The notes beneath the pieces were generated by a model, which saw only the letters and a list, made by a program, of their open reading frames with translations, ran no database searches and was not told the origin of the DNA. A DNA stretch of 64,000 nt from Tenrec ecaudatus (taxonomy: Eukaryota; Chordata; Mammalia; Afrosoricida; Tenrecidae). The position numbers and the translations under genes are program-made. The first letter of the stretch is position 1; each line of letters starts with the position of its first letter. This document shows, piece by piece, positions 29,521 to 40,262 of this stretch. Where the stretch lies: positions 129,694,731 to 129,758,730 of the forward strand of contig NC_134535.1 in assembly GCF_050624435.1 (NCBI RefSeq), read 5' to 3'.

Positions 29521-30663
29521 CTGGGGTGTGTGGACAGCTACGCTTTGGAAAATCCTGGCTGTGACTCTTCCTTAGAAGAGCAGGCAGGGTCCGAGCCCCT
29601 CTGCGCGCCACATCCCATACCTGTCCTTGCTAGAGCGGGAGCAGAGCGCGTTCCTATGGATGCTTTCCATTGCGACAGTAGCCTTATCGTTTACTCTTTC
29701 TTTTGTTCCTGCATTCTCTTCCATTTCACAAATGAACTCTGCTCTCTGAACACCTTCAGAGACTTCTTTTTTAGTTTGTGAAAGATGTTTAATTGGGAAT
29801 TAGGTGGGGATTTCCTATCACATTATCCGTTTTGGAACTGATAACTTCATTTACCAACCTTCCCATTAGCTTGGCACCCCTTCGCCCTTTTCCCATCTCC
29901 TTTTTGTCGATTGCTGTCATCCCCGTCACCTAGTGGACACCTGTATACTTGCTACCCTATTATGTCCCTCTCCCTCCATCCTTCCCTCTCCTGGTAGCCA
30001 TCAAAGTCTATTTATTTTTATCTTAATTTTTCTCCCGTTCGTGTTGAATGTACTGAGAAGTAGGTACAGGTGCTCCTTGAACAAGGTCAGAGTGCCACGA
30101 GGAAAGACGGATGTGTTGGTGGGAATGGTCCATGTAGGGGTAATTCCTCAGTGCCCTAAGCATCTGCTCCTCATCTTGGGGCAACTGGGTCCGTAGCAGT
30201 CTGGAAGCCCTTACTAAATGAGCACAAACAGTCTTGTGATAACTATAGATGGGAATCAAGTTGGCACTTGCCAATGATCTGAAAACCAAAGACAATGGGC
30301 AGTGTTTGTGCTAGAGTCATTGAAGAAAATAAAAATGCAAAGGGTGCTGTAGGAGATCTAAAGATCCCTGCTCAGAATGGTCCTAGCTGGTTTTATTACT
30401 TGGTGGTAATTTACACCATCATGTTTAACCTCTTCCCCCATATTTGGTTACTGAAAGTACTTGGTGAGGGTATGTGTGATTTTTTTTTTTTATATATGAG
30501 TGGTCTTGTGCAATGTTTGTCCTTTCATGGACTCAGCTTAATGTCCTCCGGCTCCATTTGTGTCATGAAGGCTTCCCAGTTCCCTCATTATTCTTTAACC
30601 ATGCGTAGTCTTCCGCTGTGTGGATGGACCACAGTTTCTTACCCTTGCTTCCACCGGTGGGAG
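29521..30663 (-). mobile_element. Old antisense L1 fragment (part 1)
   Basis: The right half contains TAATGTCCTCCGGCTCCATT, then GGATGGACCACAGTTTCTTA, the antisense of a classic L1 3' region. It is interrupted by an LTR and continues at 31154 with TTGTTTCCATTTTCTTCC and GTTCTGCAATAAACATGGGT. The left part (29521-30300) is less certain. A 91-codon minus-strand frame at 30023-30295 is not recognised. Confidence 0.5.
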
Positions 30664-31153
30664 CTGTGGCAGTTACATAACCTGTCAACTTGTGAAGGGG
30701 TGGAGTCCAGCCTGTCAATCAGGTCATAGCCAATAATGTTTCTGTGTGACCATGGCTCTCTGAGGATTCCTGGAACTCCTATCTTCCTCCCTGGAGACAG
30801 GACACACACACACTGTGCCTTCCTTTCCTGCTGTTGAGACACTCAGAGAGCTGGAGGAGCCATGTGGAGACCCACACCAGTGCTGAAATTCTTCCACTGC
30901 CTCTGAATCCATAAGACTTTCCACCTCCTGACCTGTGATCTTCCTGCATTCAGCATCATTGCATGGCTGCATGAGTCTAAAGAGGAATTTTTGAACTAGT
31001 ATTGACACATGGGGTAATATTGGACTTATGGACTTCGTCTGGACTGGGCTAGGATATTTTCTTAATATACAATTACTCTTTTATATAAAGCTCTTTCTTA
31101 TACACATATGAGTGTCTCTGGATTTGTTGCTCTAGTCAACCCGGACTAACACA
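30664..31153 (-). mobile_element. Solo LTR, ERVL-like family, minus
   Basis: In reverse orientation this runs from TGTTAGTCCGGGTTGAC-type start (plus-strand end CCGGACTAACACA at 31141-31153) to a TGGCAGTTACATAACCTG end (from 30667). It shares ATATTGGACTTATGGACTT, the ATATACAATTACTCTT region and CTGCATTCAGCATCATTGCA with three other copies in the window. TG...CA termini and about 490 bp fit a retroviral LTR of ERVL/MLT2-like type; the family call is from memory. It is inserted into an L1. Confidence 0.6.
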
Positions 31154-31240
31154 GGCAATTCGGTTGTTTCCATTTTCTTCCTTTTGTGCATAGTTCTGCA
31201 ATAAACATGGGTGTGCATGTATAATTTAGAAAATTCTTAT
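31154..31240 (-). mobile_element. Old antisense L1 fragment (part 2)
   Basis: Continuation of the L1 split by the LTR: the GTTCTGCAATAAACATGGGT box. Confidence 0.6.
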
Positions 31241-32399
31241 TGCTCATTCAGTTTTAATGATTTTCCATGCTTGGGACTTCACAATTGGTAGGCTTTTTTT
31301 TTTTTTTTTTTTAACCAGAGCACCATTGCCTGTGACTTTTCTCTCTCCAGGTGGATTTTCCTATACCCTGCTATCTTCCCAATATTTTCTTAATATTTGA
31401 AGGAGAACCTAGTATTTGAACAGGATGGTTTATGTGTATGGGGGGTGTTCAACAGCTGTGTCTGGTGTGTGGAGTCCTACAATTATGTTATATGAGATTT
31501 GGGGGAAGTATAGAAGGGATGTGCACTTTAAAGGCTATCCATTCTGTAGCTGGGCATACAGAATTGTTAGAAATTCGTTCTTGCAGATTGGCAGGTTAAG
31601 GGCCTCTGAAAATCTCCTCCAAAAAAGCAGCAAGATGGTCAAAGTCAACTTTTAAAATAATGGTTGAAGGTAATCACTTGCAACGGTCTTAAGGATAGTT
31701 ACTCAAGAAAAACAATGGAAAGTCAGAAAACCAGGCTTTGTGACCTTTTAACTTCACCTGTTCTCATTTCCTTTTCCACAGGTCTACTGTAGCTTAGAAC
31801 CAACAACTTCGGGATCATGGTAGTTACAAAAAACAGCAGCCATTAGAAGGGGCAGAACAGATTTAGTCATTGTCCCCCCGACACATACACCCCCCAAGAC
31901 CCCATCTCCAGAGAATTGTCGCTGTATGACTTATCTGGAAACTCCTTGGTCAAGTCAATTCTCAGGGCTGAGTTTTATTTGATCTGAATCAGACCTTATT
32001 CTAGCTGGAAACAATCCTATAAGCAGAGCATTTGTGCATAATAATCAGTGACAATTGTTTAACATTACAGCTACCTGGGGCAGCAATATGAGTCAATCCT
32101 AATGAAAGACTAACCAAAGAACTTGAGAAGAAACCCTGGAGAAGGTGATGTCAATCAGGGCCTGTAAAAGCTCCAACACATCCTTTGAGTCTAGGATGCC
32201 ATTTGATAGCTTAGGAAAGACCTGAGAAGACCTTCATCTTTGACCTTTAGCTGACCTTGAGGATCACTGTAGCAGGAAATGATGCTTAAGGACAATTTTA
32301 AACTGCCAGCCAAAATATTGAAAGCATGTCTCAATATGCATTCCTGGAAAAGCCTGGAGACATACTGGTTCAAGGAAATCTTTGTTTAGTCATTAGCTG
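31241..32399. other. Intergenic, nothing recognised
   Basis: AT-rich sequence with a T-run at 31287-31312. No gene-like frame or confidently identified repeat is present, although the right end probably grades into the old L1/HAL1 5' part. Confidence 0.35.
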
Positions 32400-33463
32400 A
32401 GCTCTAAGATAACTGAAGAGAAACTTCAGTGCCTACATCTGACAAAGACTATAGACTTTCAAAATGTCTAATGGAAAAGTCAGTAAGTACATGACAAAAA
32501 CAAACAGCAACAATAAACTCAGGAAGGGGAGGGTCTAATTGGCATTGAATTATGTAAAATGTCCAGTTTTCAATAAAAAGTTATGAGACACAAAAAACCA
32601 GGGGAGTATGATCTACATACAGGGAAAGGCAGTCGATGAAACACCTGAGGACCTCCAGTCAGTCAGTGGTTATAGTAGATAAAAGGTTTTAAATCAGCTA
32701 GTATACATACACTCAGCGACGTAAAGGAAACTTCCTACAGAATGAAACCAGGAGGATTATGTCCCGCCAAATAGAGAGCATCGTTGAATGGATGGGAATT
32801 ATACAAAATGCTCCAACTGAAATCCTGTCGTTGAGAAGCATAATAACTAAAATTTAAAAATTCACTGGATGGAACCAGCAGACTATTTGTGCTGGCAAAA
32901 TAAATTATTAACCAACTTGAAATGAGATGACTACAGCTTCAGGTAGATAGAAACATCTTTAAGAAGAGACATAGCCCTAGAGATTCAGAGATCTATCAAG
33001 CCTGCCAGTGCATGTAGGATGGGGGTCTCAGAGGAGGAGATAAGAGAAAGGAGCAGAAATAATGCTTAAAGAAATAACTGCTAAAATAAAAAAAGAAATA
33101 ATTGCTGAAAAGTTTTAAAATAGGAAGAAAAAATAATCTACAAAAGAAGTTCCAACAAATCCAAAGAAATTGACATCGAAATGCATCATAGTTAACATGC
33201 CAAAGCCAGTGAAAAGGGAATCTTGAGGGCAGTAAGAGACAAGCTACTTATGGGGCACAAGGGACCCTCAATGAGTGTAACGTGCAATTTTTCATCAGCA
33301 ACCATGGAGGCCAGAAGGCAGCTCTGTAGGATATTCAAAATGATGAGAGATCACCAAGCAACAATTTTATAACCAGAAAAACTATTCTTGGGAAACAGAG
33401 GAGCAATTCAGACATTCTGAAGATGAATAAAAATGGAGAGAATTTGTCACTAGTAGATATTTT
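32400..33463 (+). mobile_element. Ancient L1/HAL1, 5' region and decayed ORF1 (part 1)
   Basis: CAGGAAGGGGAGGGTCTAAT and AAATGTCCAGTTTTCAATAA are L1/HAL1 leader motifs. The segment 33130-33460 is a decayed L1 ORF1 C-terminal region, with CATGGAGGCCAGAAGGCAG corresponding to the SSETMEARRQ segment. It is full of frameshifts. The element resumes at 33736 and again at 39801 after younger insertions. Confidence 0.7.
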
Positions 33464-33735
33464 GTACCTGCACCCTGGGGAACATACAACAGAAAAGTGG
33501 GTGAAGGAAGAAGTTGGAGAGTGTAAGATATGACAAGATAATAATTTATAAATTATCAAGGGTTCATGAGGGAGGGTGGGGGAAAAATGAGGACCTGATG
33601 TCAGGGGCTTAAGTGGAGAGCAAACGCTTTGAGAATGATGAGGGCAATGAATGTACAAATGTGCTTTACACAATTGATGTATGTATGGATTGTGATAAGA
33701 GTTGTATGAGCCCCTAATAATATTATTTTTTAAAG
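33464..33735 (+). mobile_element. L1/HAL1-family 3' end, short insertion
   Basis: Matches only the last 270 bp of the element ending at 38873 (CAGAAAAGTGGGTGAAGG, AATTATCAAGGGTTCATGAG, CACAATTGATGTATGTATGG, CCCTAATAA). It is inserted in the ancient ORF1 relic. Confidence 0.8.
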
Positions 33736-33920
33736 TAATTGTCAAAAAGAAAAAAAAGAAATACAACCCTCTGCGCTGAAATGAAGAGACAGTAGACAAT
33801 AATGCAAATCTCAAGGAAACTAAAACACTAGTAGAAGTAACCACATAAATATAAAAGACTATATAAATTTATGCTTGTGTGTAATGTTTTTCTTCCACTA
33901 CATGATTTAAAAGATAACTG
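33736..33920 (+). mobile_element. Ancient L1/HAL1 (part 2)
   Basis: GAAATGAAGAGACAGTAGAC, then AAATATAAAAGACTATATAA and CTACATGATTTAAAAGA: the sequence that normally follows ORF1 in old L1/HAL1 elements. Confidence 0.65.
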
Positions 33921-33930
33921 TAGGGAGGAG

Positions 33931-33942
33931 AAAATGGCGACC
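33931..33942 (+). promoter_or_regulatory. YY1-like motif at the L1/HAL1 5' end
   Basis: AAAATGGCGACC, close to the YY1 consensus that positions L1 transcription starts. It lies about 10 bp from the inferred element start. Confidence 0.5.
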
Positions 33943-35333
33943 AGATAGGACTCATCCATCGGAAGCTCCTGCTGCCAGACCAGAAAATTGGGAGGTAAGG
34001 CGAAGGAAATGGGGAGGTGGAGTCCTGAAATTAGAACTAGAGTACCAGGGTTTATCCTGAACCCCTTTTTGTGTGGGATTTCCACTCACAAAGCAAACTA
34101 AGAACGCTTTAAAGCACTCTAGCTTTGATGAGCCCGCCGGCACGGGCTGTGCCCTTGCCAGGAGCAGTGATTTCTGCAGGTAGACACCCAAGAGGGGACA
34201 GAATCCCAGGCACAAGGGGAACCCCACTCCGGAGCTCTCTGCGTGGTTGGCTGCCTTGAGCTCACGGCCAGGGAAGTGGTGGCAGGTAGCCATAATTTAG
34301 AGTAAAAGAAAAAATATAGTATTACCTTAGGAAGATTGTAGTGTGGGAGAAAGTCTGGAGTCCAGGGAGCAAATTTAGTTCCAATTGGCCGTGAAGGAAA
34401 CAATCCCCCTAATAAGCTGGATCTCCCCCTCTGGGGCCAGCCTGACAGTCCCCAAATCATAGCATATCACAAGCATAATAATAATTAAAAAGAGTGAAAT
34501 ATATATTATTGGTTTAAAACTGAAACCCAAGTCTGGTTGCTCAGCTCCAAGGATCACATAGGCAGAGGCCCTTAACATAAATCAGCATAAGAAACAACCT
34601 AGCTAAGGAATGCCAGAACTCTACTACAGGGCCTGGGAGATTTTAGCATAACAAAGACCCACTGTAGCAAGAGTCAGCTTTAAACCTCAAGGAGCTGCAG
34701 CCCAGTGACTGTGAGAGACAATTTCATTTGATTATACTCTAGCTGGTCAGGGAGATTAAAAAAATAAAATCCTCAGGCTCAGCGGGCTTGCTTTTTAACA
34801 TTTTTTTCTCCTCTTATCTCTTTCTTGGTCTCTCACCTGTACTGCTAACCTCCAGACCACTCTCCTCAGCCTAGGGCATTTACACTGGCGCCACACCCAG
34901 CTAGGTGAGCTCCACCCTGTGTAGCTAGCTAGGCTGGGAAAAACCTTGCTGACCCCACTAGGGGGATACTCTGCTCAACTTCTTACTGCACAATTCCTGC
35001 CTGTGTGCCTGGGGGCATAAGGCAGCTCAGCCAACACTCCTCAATGCTCCAAGCTGCTGAAGGAACCTCTGCTCAACCTCCGCAACACCAAAGCAGGCAA
35101 CCCTTCTGGGTCACTTCCCTGAGAGGGAAGCCACAGGAGGATAATGTGGTAGGTTAATCCCATAGTAAAATAAGCTATCTGCAGTTTGAAGAAGCACTCC
35201 TCCAAGTCGCCCAGAGAGAGCCAGTGCTCTTTGACTCCCTGGAAAATGGCACCTGGCTCCTCTAAAACAACGCAACACAAACAGGCATCAGCCCCAATGA
35301 CCTCAACGAAAAAAACGGGACAAACAAAAGGCA

Positions 35334-36287
35334 ATGCCAGAAGATGTCCTGAACATAATAACATGCATAGAGGAAGCAGACACTGAGCTGTCACAGAAAG
35401 AAATTTTCAGAATGCTACTTGGAGTCATAGAGGATATGAGGGAAACAATACAGAAAAAGGATGAAATGATAGAAAAGATAAAAGCCATAAATCAAAGAGA
35501 AATACAGGAGCTTAGGGAGGAGATAACAAAAACCAGCAGCACACTCATGGACATTGAGAAGGGACTGGAGGAATCAGACAACCACATCAGTGACTTGGAG
35601 GACAGCCAAGCAGATTTTAACAAACGCGAACAAAAATCTAATAAGATTATCAGAGAAGCTGACGAAAACTTAAGAGCTATGTCTGATGCTATGAAGCGGA
35701 ACAGCATTAGAATTATTGGCTTACCGGAGGAAGACACAACAAAGAAGTCATCTGCAACAATAGTGAGAGAATTCTTGGAGGAAAGCTTCCCCAACTTAGT
35801 GAATGAAAACCAGGCAACCATTCAGGAGGCTGAAAGAACCCCAGCAAGATTGGTTCCCAAGAAGAAGTCACCAAGGCACATAATAGTTAAATTATCCAAC
35901 ATTGAGGAAAAGGAGAAAATCATGAAAGCAGCTAGGGAAAAACAAGCAATCACGTATAAAATTTCCCATATAAGAATATGCTCAGGCCTATCAGCAGAAA
36001 CTATGGAGAAGAGGAAAGAGTGGAGTAACATATTCCAAAAATTAAAGGAAAACAATGCAAACCCAAGAATACACTACCCAGCCAAATTATCGATCAAGAT
36101 AGACGGAGAAGTAAGAGTCTTCCAAGACAAGGAAAAACTCAAAGAATACGTTAGAAGAAACCCAGCCCTACAAAAGATCCTTGCTGACCCAGTATGGGCA
36201 GAACAACATTCACCAAGCATAAATAAGAGACCGCCACATAGAACAACTTCACCCAGAGGGCAAAAAAGAAAACAGACCTCAAGATAG
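35334..36287 (+). CDS. L1 ORF1p-like protein, 317 codons, uninterrupted
   Basis: This is the RNA-binding, trimer-forming chaperone of L1 ribonucleoprotein particles. Residues of about 30-110 are a heptad-rich coiled coil (many E, K, I and L). An RRM-type domain starts around SIRIIGLPEED (about residues 123-133) and includes SPRHIIVKLSN. The C-terminal domain has the conserved AAREKQAITYK, GLSAETM, KEWSN and HYPAKLSIKIDGE segments. The length is close to the usual 330-370 residues. The ATG at 35334 is the first after an in-frame stop. A K/R-rich N-terminal segment (MTSTKKTGQ..) lies just upstream in another frame, so the original N-terminus may have been lost to a frameshift. No internal stop occurs, which suggests a fairly young insertion. 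Confidence 0.85.
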   Translation: MPEDVLNIITCIEEADTELSQKEIFRMLLGVIEDMRETIQKKDEMIEKIKAINQREIQELREEITKTSSTLMDIEKGLEESDNHISDLEDSQADFNKREQKSNKIIREADENLRAMSDAMKRNSIRIIGLPEEDTTKKSSATIVREFLEESFPNLVNENQATIQEAERTPARLVPKKKSPRHIIVKLSNIEEKEKIMKAAREKQAITYKISHIRICSGLSAETMEKRKEWSNIFQKLKENNANPRIHYPAKLSIKIDGEVRVFQDKEKLKEYVRRNPALQKILADPVWAEQHSPSINKRPPHRTTSPRGQKRKQTSR

Positions 36288-38875
36288 CATTGACTTAAAG
36301 ATAGAAAGACTTGAAAGCCTGCTGAGGTAAGCTTTAAAAAAAAGGCAAATGGGGCATAGGGAAAAAGCTACAGTATACAAACATTCCTGGGGTGAGGACC
36401 CCGTAATATGGCAGGGACCAGACCAAATACAGGGATACACATGGTAGACAACTAAAAAGGAGGTGGGGAAAGGAAAAAAATAATAATAAAAAAGAAAAGG
36501 GTAGTGGGGGCACAGGGCACTAACCCACTCAAGGGGAGGGTATTGTTTGTGTCTCCACAGTGAAAGAGGGACCAGACTTCAACCCAGTGCTCCAAGATGT
36601 GAATGCAACATACCGGCATGGAGTAGAGAACCAGTGGAGAGATCTGGGGGGCCATCCCCTATCCCAACTACTAAGGGGACATCTGCCCCTCGCCCCAGAA
36701 TAATTTATTCAAAGGACAGGATTGAATATGCAGCTCTGAGAGAGGGACATATCTGATCGGATGACACAGGAGTAGATGAAAGGAGAGGAGGAGAGAATGG
36801 AGCACATTCTGGCCCATCAGGCGGTGAGGATGATGTTCCCAATTACAGTAGCCAGTCCACAGAGAAGACCACACAGCAGGCCCCACTATGAGACACGACG
36901 TCCCTCACTGACCCATAGCCCGACAGGGGACAACACCGGAGACACAGTGTGGAAATTGCACCCGATCTGATCCCGCCACACCAAGGTAAAACACTAAATG
37001 GGCAACAGAACAGCAAGGGAATGGAGCGACGAGGTTCCCAGGGAATGCTGAAGAGGACTTTGGGGCCCGGGCGTGGTGCCCCAACAGACTGTACTGGAAA
37101 ACACTTCTAAAGGCCAACAAATGATCCTTGAACAAACTACAGCTTTTCTTTCTTTTGTTTTGGTTTTTGTCATCGGTTTGTTGTATATTGTTGCTTGGTT
37201 TTGCTCTGTCTTGTTTTTGTGCATGTTATTATTTCTGCAGGTCTGTCTAAATAAGACAGGCTGGATGAACAATTGGAGGAGAAAACAACGGGACTGATAG
37301 TTCCATGGGAACATGGGAGAGGGAGAGGTGGGGGGAAAGGTAGTGGTGTTAATAAACCCAGGAACAAGGGAACAACAAGTGATCCAAATTGGTGGTGAGG
37401 AGGGTGTGGGAGGCCTGGTTGGGCATGATCAAGGGTAATGTAACTAAGAGGAATTGCTGAAACCCTGGTGGGGACTGAGCATGATAGTGGGACAGGAGGG
37501 AAGTCGAAGGAGACAGAGGAAGGAGCTGGGAGGCAAAGGACATTTACAGAGGTCTAGATAAAGACATGTACATATGTAAATATATTTATACATGAGCATG
37601 GGGAAATAGATCAATGTGCATATATTTATAGGTTTAGTATTAAGGTAGCAGAAGGACATTAGGCCTCCACTCAAGTACTACCTCAATGCAAGAATTCTTT
37701 ATTAAATTGGCATTCTATGATGCTCACCTTCCTGACACAACCATTGAAGACAAAGGGTGAACAGCCAAATGTGGTGAAGAAAGCCGATGGTGCCCAACTA
37801 TCAAAAGATATAGCATCTGGGGTCTTATAGCCTTGAAGGTAAACAAGCAGCCATCTAGCTCAGAAGCAACAAAGCCCATATGGAAGAAGCACACCTGCCT
37901 GTGTGACCACGGGGTGCTGAAGGGATGTTATCAGGCATCAAAGAACAAAAAAAATCATATTGTGTGCCCACTTCCCTGATAGGACCACTGAAGATAAAGC
38001 CAGTGAATAAGCAAATGTGGTGAAGAAAGCTGATGGTGCCTGGCTATCTAAAGAGATAGTGTCTGGGGTCCTAAAAGCTTGAAGGTAAACAAGCAGCCAT
38101 CCAGCTCAGAAGCAGAAAAACCCACATGGATGAAGCACACCAGCCCGTGTGATCACAAGGTGTGAGGGGATCAGTTATGCATCATCAGAACAAAAAATCT
38201 TACCATAGTGAATGAGCTGGGGTGTGCGGAGTGGAGACCCAAAATCCATTTGTAGGCCACTGGACATCCCCTTACAGAGGGTCTTGGGGGAGGAGATGAG
38301 ACAGTCAGGTACAATGTAGCAACGATGAATAATACAACTTTCCTCTAGTTCCTAAATGCTTCCTCCCTCCCCTGTCCCCCTCCTCCCACGCCACTGTCAT
38401 GATCTGAATCCTACCTTGCAAATCTGACTAGAAGAGAGGATGTACACTGGTACAGATAGGAACTGGAAACACAGGGAATCCAGGGCTGATGATTCCCTCA
38501 GGATCAGTGGTGTGAGTGGCAATACTGGGAGGGCGTAGGGAGGGTGGGTTGAAAAAGGGGGCACCGATTTCAAGGATCTACATGTGACCTCCTCCCTGGG
38601 GGACATACATCAGAAAAGTGGGTGAAGGGAGGTGTCGGACAGAGCAAGATATGACAAAATAATAATTTATAAATTATCAAGGGTTCATGAGGGAGGGGGC
38701 AGTAGGGAGGGAGGGGGAAAAGTGAGGACCTGATGCCAGGGGCTTAAATAGAGAGCAAATATTTTGAGAGTGATGAGGGCAATGAATGTACAAATGTGCT
38801 TTACACAATTGATGTGTGTATGGATTGTGATAGGAGTTGTATGAACCCGTAATAAAATGATTTTTTTTAAAAAAG

Positions 38876-39285
38876 AAGATTGAGGATGCAGCCTTCAGTA
38901 TGGCTCACAGCGAAGAAACAATGTGAAGATAGCAAAAATCTTTACAACTGGCCCAGTAGACAACATTATTGTCAAGGATTTTATTTTGTTTGGATCCACA
39001 ATCGATGTGCAAGGAAGCATTAGTTCAGAAATCAAACGACATATGGCACTGGGCAAACTGCCGCACAAGACCTCTTTAAAGTGTTGAAGAGCCAGGACGT
39101 CACTTTGAGGACTAAGGTGCACCAGACTCAAGTCATGGTCTTTTCAGTCACCATATATGCATGCAAAGGCTGGGTAGTAACTAGGACTGGATAGGAATCG
39201 CTGCATCTGGACCATGGTGTTGGCAAAGACTATTGAGTATCCCACGTATTGCCATGTGTTCTCCATTGGAACTGACTTGACACAG
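38876..39285 (+). mobile_element. RTE/BovB-like LINE 3' fragment (part 1)
   Basis: Plus-strand match to the RTE reverse-transcriptase C-terminal region: GAGGATGCAGCCTTCAGTAT, CAACTGGCCCAGTAGACAAC, GGATCCACAATCGATG, then CTTTAAAGTGTTGAAGAGCC. It is frameshifted. The 3' terminal GGAACTGACTTGACACAG is cut by an LTR and resumes at 39785 as GGCACCTAACAACCACA. Confidence 0.75.
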
Positions 39286-39784
39286 TGTGGCAGTTATATA
39301 ATCCGTCAACTTGAAGAAGAGGTGGAGTCTGGCTTGTCAATCAGGTCGCCGCTTGATGACCTCATTTGGAGGTACGAAGGAGATAAATAGCTCACTGGAG
39401 TTGGGACACACCCCCTGTGAGACATTCCTGTTGACAAGCCATGTGGAGCTGCGCCGATAGAGCCAGAGCCCGGGAACTGGAGGAGCCACATGGAGACCCA
39501 CACCAGCGCTGAGATGCATCCACCACCACTGGATACTCAGGATTTTTCACTCAGTGGGCTGTGCTCTTCCAGCACTCAGTATCATTGCATGTGTTGCCTG
39601 ACTCTGAAGAGGAATTTATAGACTGGTATTGGACATATGGGCTAACTAATATTGGACTTATGGATTTGATCTGGACTGGGCTGGGATGTTTTCTTAATAT
39701 ACAATTACTCTTTATCTACAACACTTTCTAATACACATATGAATGTCTATGAATTTGTTTCTCTAGTCTACCCAGACTGACACA
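39286..39784 (-). mobile_element. Solo LTR, ERVL-like family, minus
   Basis: Same family as 30664-31153: starts TGTGGCAGTTATATAATCC, contains GCCATGTGGAGCTGCGCC, ATATTGGACTTATGGATTTG, and ends CCCAGACTGACACA. It is inserted exactly within the 3' tail of the RTE fragment. CACAG occurs on both sides, but the exact duplication is ambiguous. Confidence 0.65.
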
Positions 39785-40262
39785 GGCACCTAACAACCAC
39801 AGCATATTTTAACTGAAAATGTTAATTATTGTAATCCCCATGGTAACCTCTAAGAAAGTAGCTAAAACAGAGGAGATGATGGAATAACAGAATTGAACAC
39901 TTAAATTTTAATAATGGATCTACTCAACACAAAAAAGTAATGAAGGAATAGGGGAGCTGAAAAGATGAAAACAAATTTTAAAATAGCAGATGAGCAATAA
40001 TAAGCATAAATCTACCTCATCCGTAATTACAAGACATGCAAATGAACTAACATTTCCATTAAAAGGCAGAGGTTGACAGAATGGACTTTCAATGATACCC
40101 TGTCTTCAAGAGACACACTTTTGAGTCAAAGATATAAAGAGGTTGAAAGTAATGAGATACAAAAGATATACCCCACACAAATCATGACCCAAAGAGCTGG
40201 CTTGACTATACACTGTCAGACAAAATAGGCTTTACCACAAACATTACTAGTGACAAGAACTC
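39785..40262 (+). mobile_element. RTE tail, then ancient L1/HAL1 (part 3)
   Basis: The first about 16 bp complete the RTE tail. From 39801 the old L1 resumes: ATTGTAATCCCCATGGTAAC, CATTAAAAGGCAGAGGTTGA, then CAAGAGACACACTTTTGAGT and AAATAGGCTTTACCACAAAC, corresponding to a decayed L1 ORF2 beginning. Confidence 0.6.

Larger units (their letters stand above)
33921..38873 (+). mobile_element. Near full-length HAL1-like (ORF1-only) L1 element
   Basis: This is an L1-type retrotransposon of about 4.95 kb. The 5' end (TAGGGAGGAGAAAATGGCGA) has the YY1-type ATGGCG box typical of L1 promoters. A GC-richer 5' UTR runs to 35333 and an intact ORF1 occupies 35334-36287. A long 3' region (36288-38873) follows and ends CCGTAATAAAATGATTTTTT with an A-rich tail. 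There is no reverse transcriptase or endonuclease frame in any phase after ORF1. Flanks AAAAGATAACTG (left) and AAAAGAAGATTG (right) may be a degenerate target duplication. It is either a HAL1 (half-L1) family member or an L1 copy that lost ORF2. Mobilisation in trans by an active L1 would be needed. Confidence 0.8.

Noticed and set aside
36327-36560. Splice-like signals in the L1/HAL1 3' region (GAG/GTAAGC at 36327, CTCCACAG at 36560)
   Set aside because: Single matches to short consensus signals. Nothing indicates they are used, and the sequence between them is retained.
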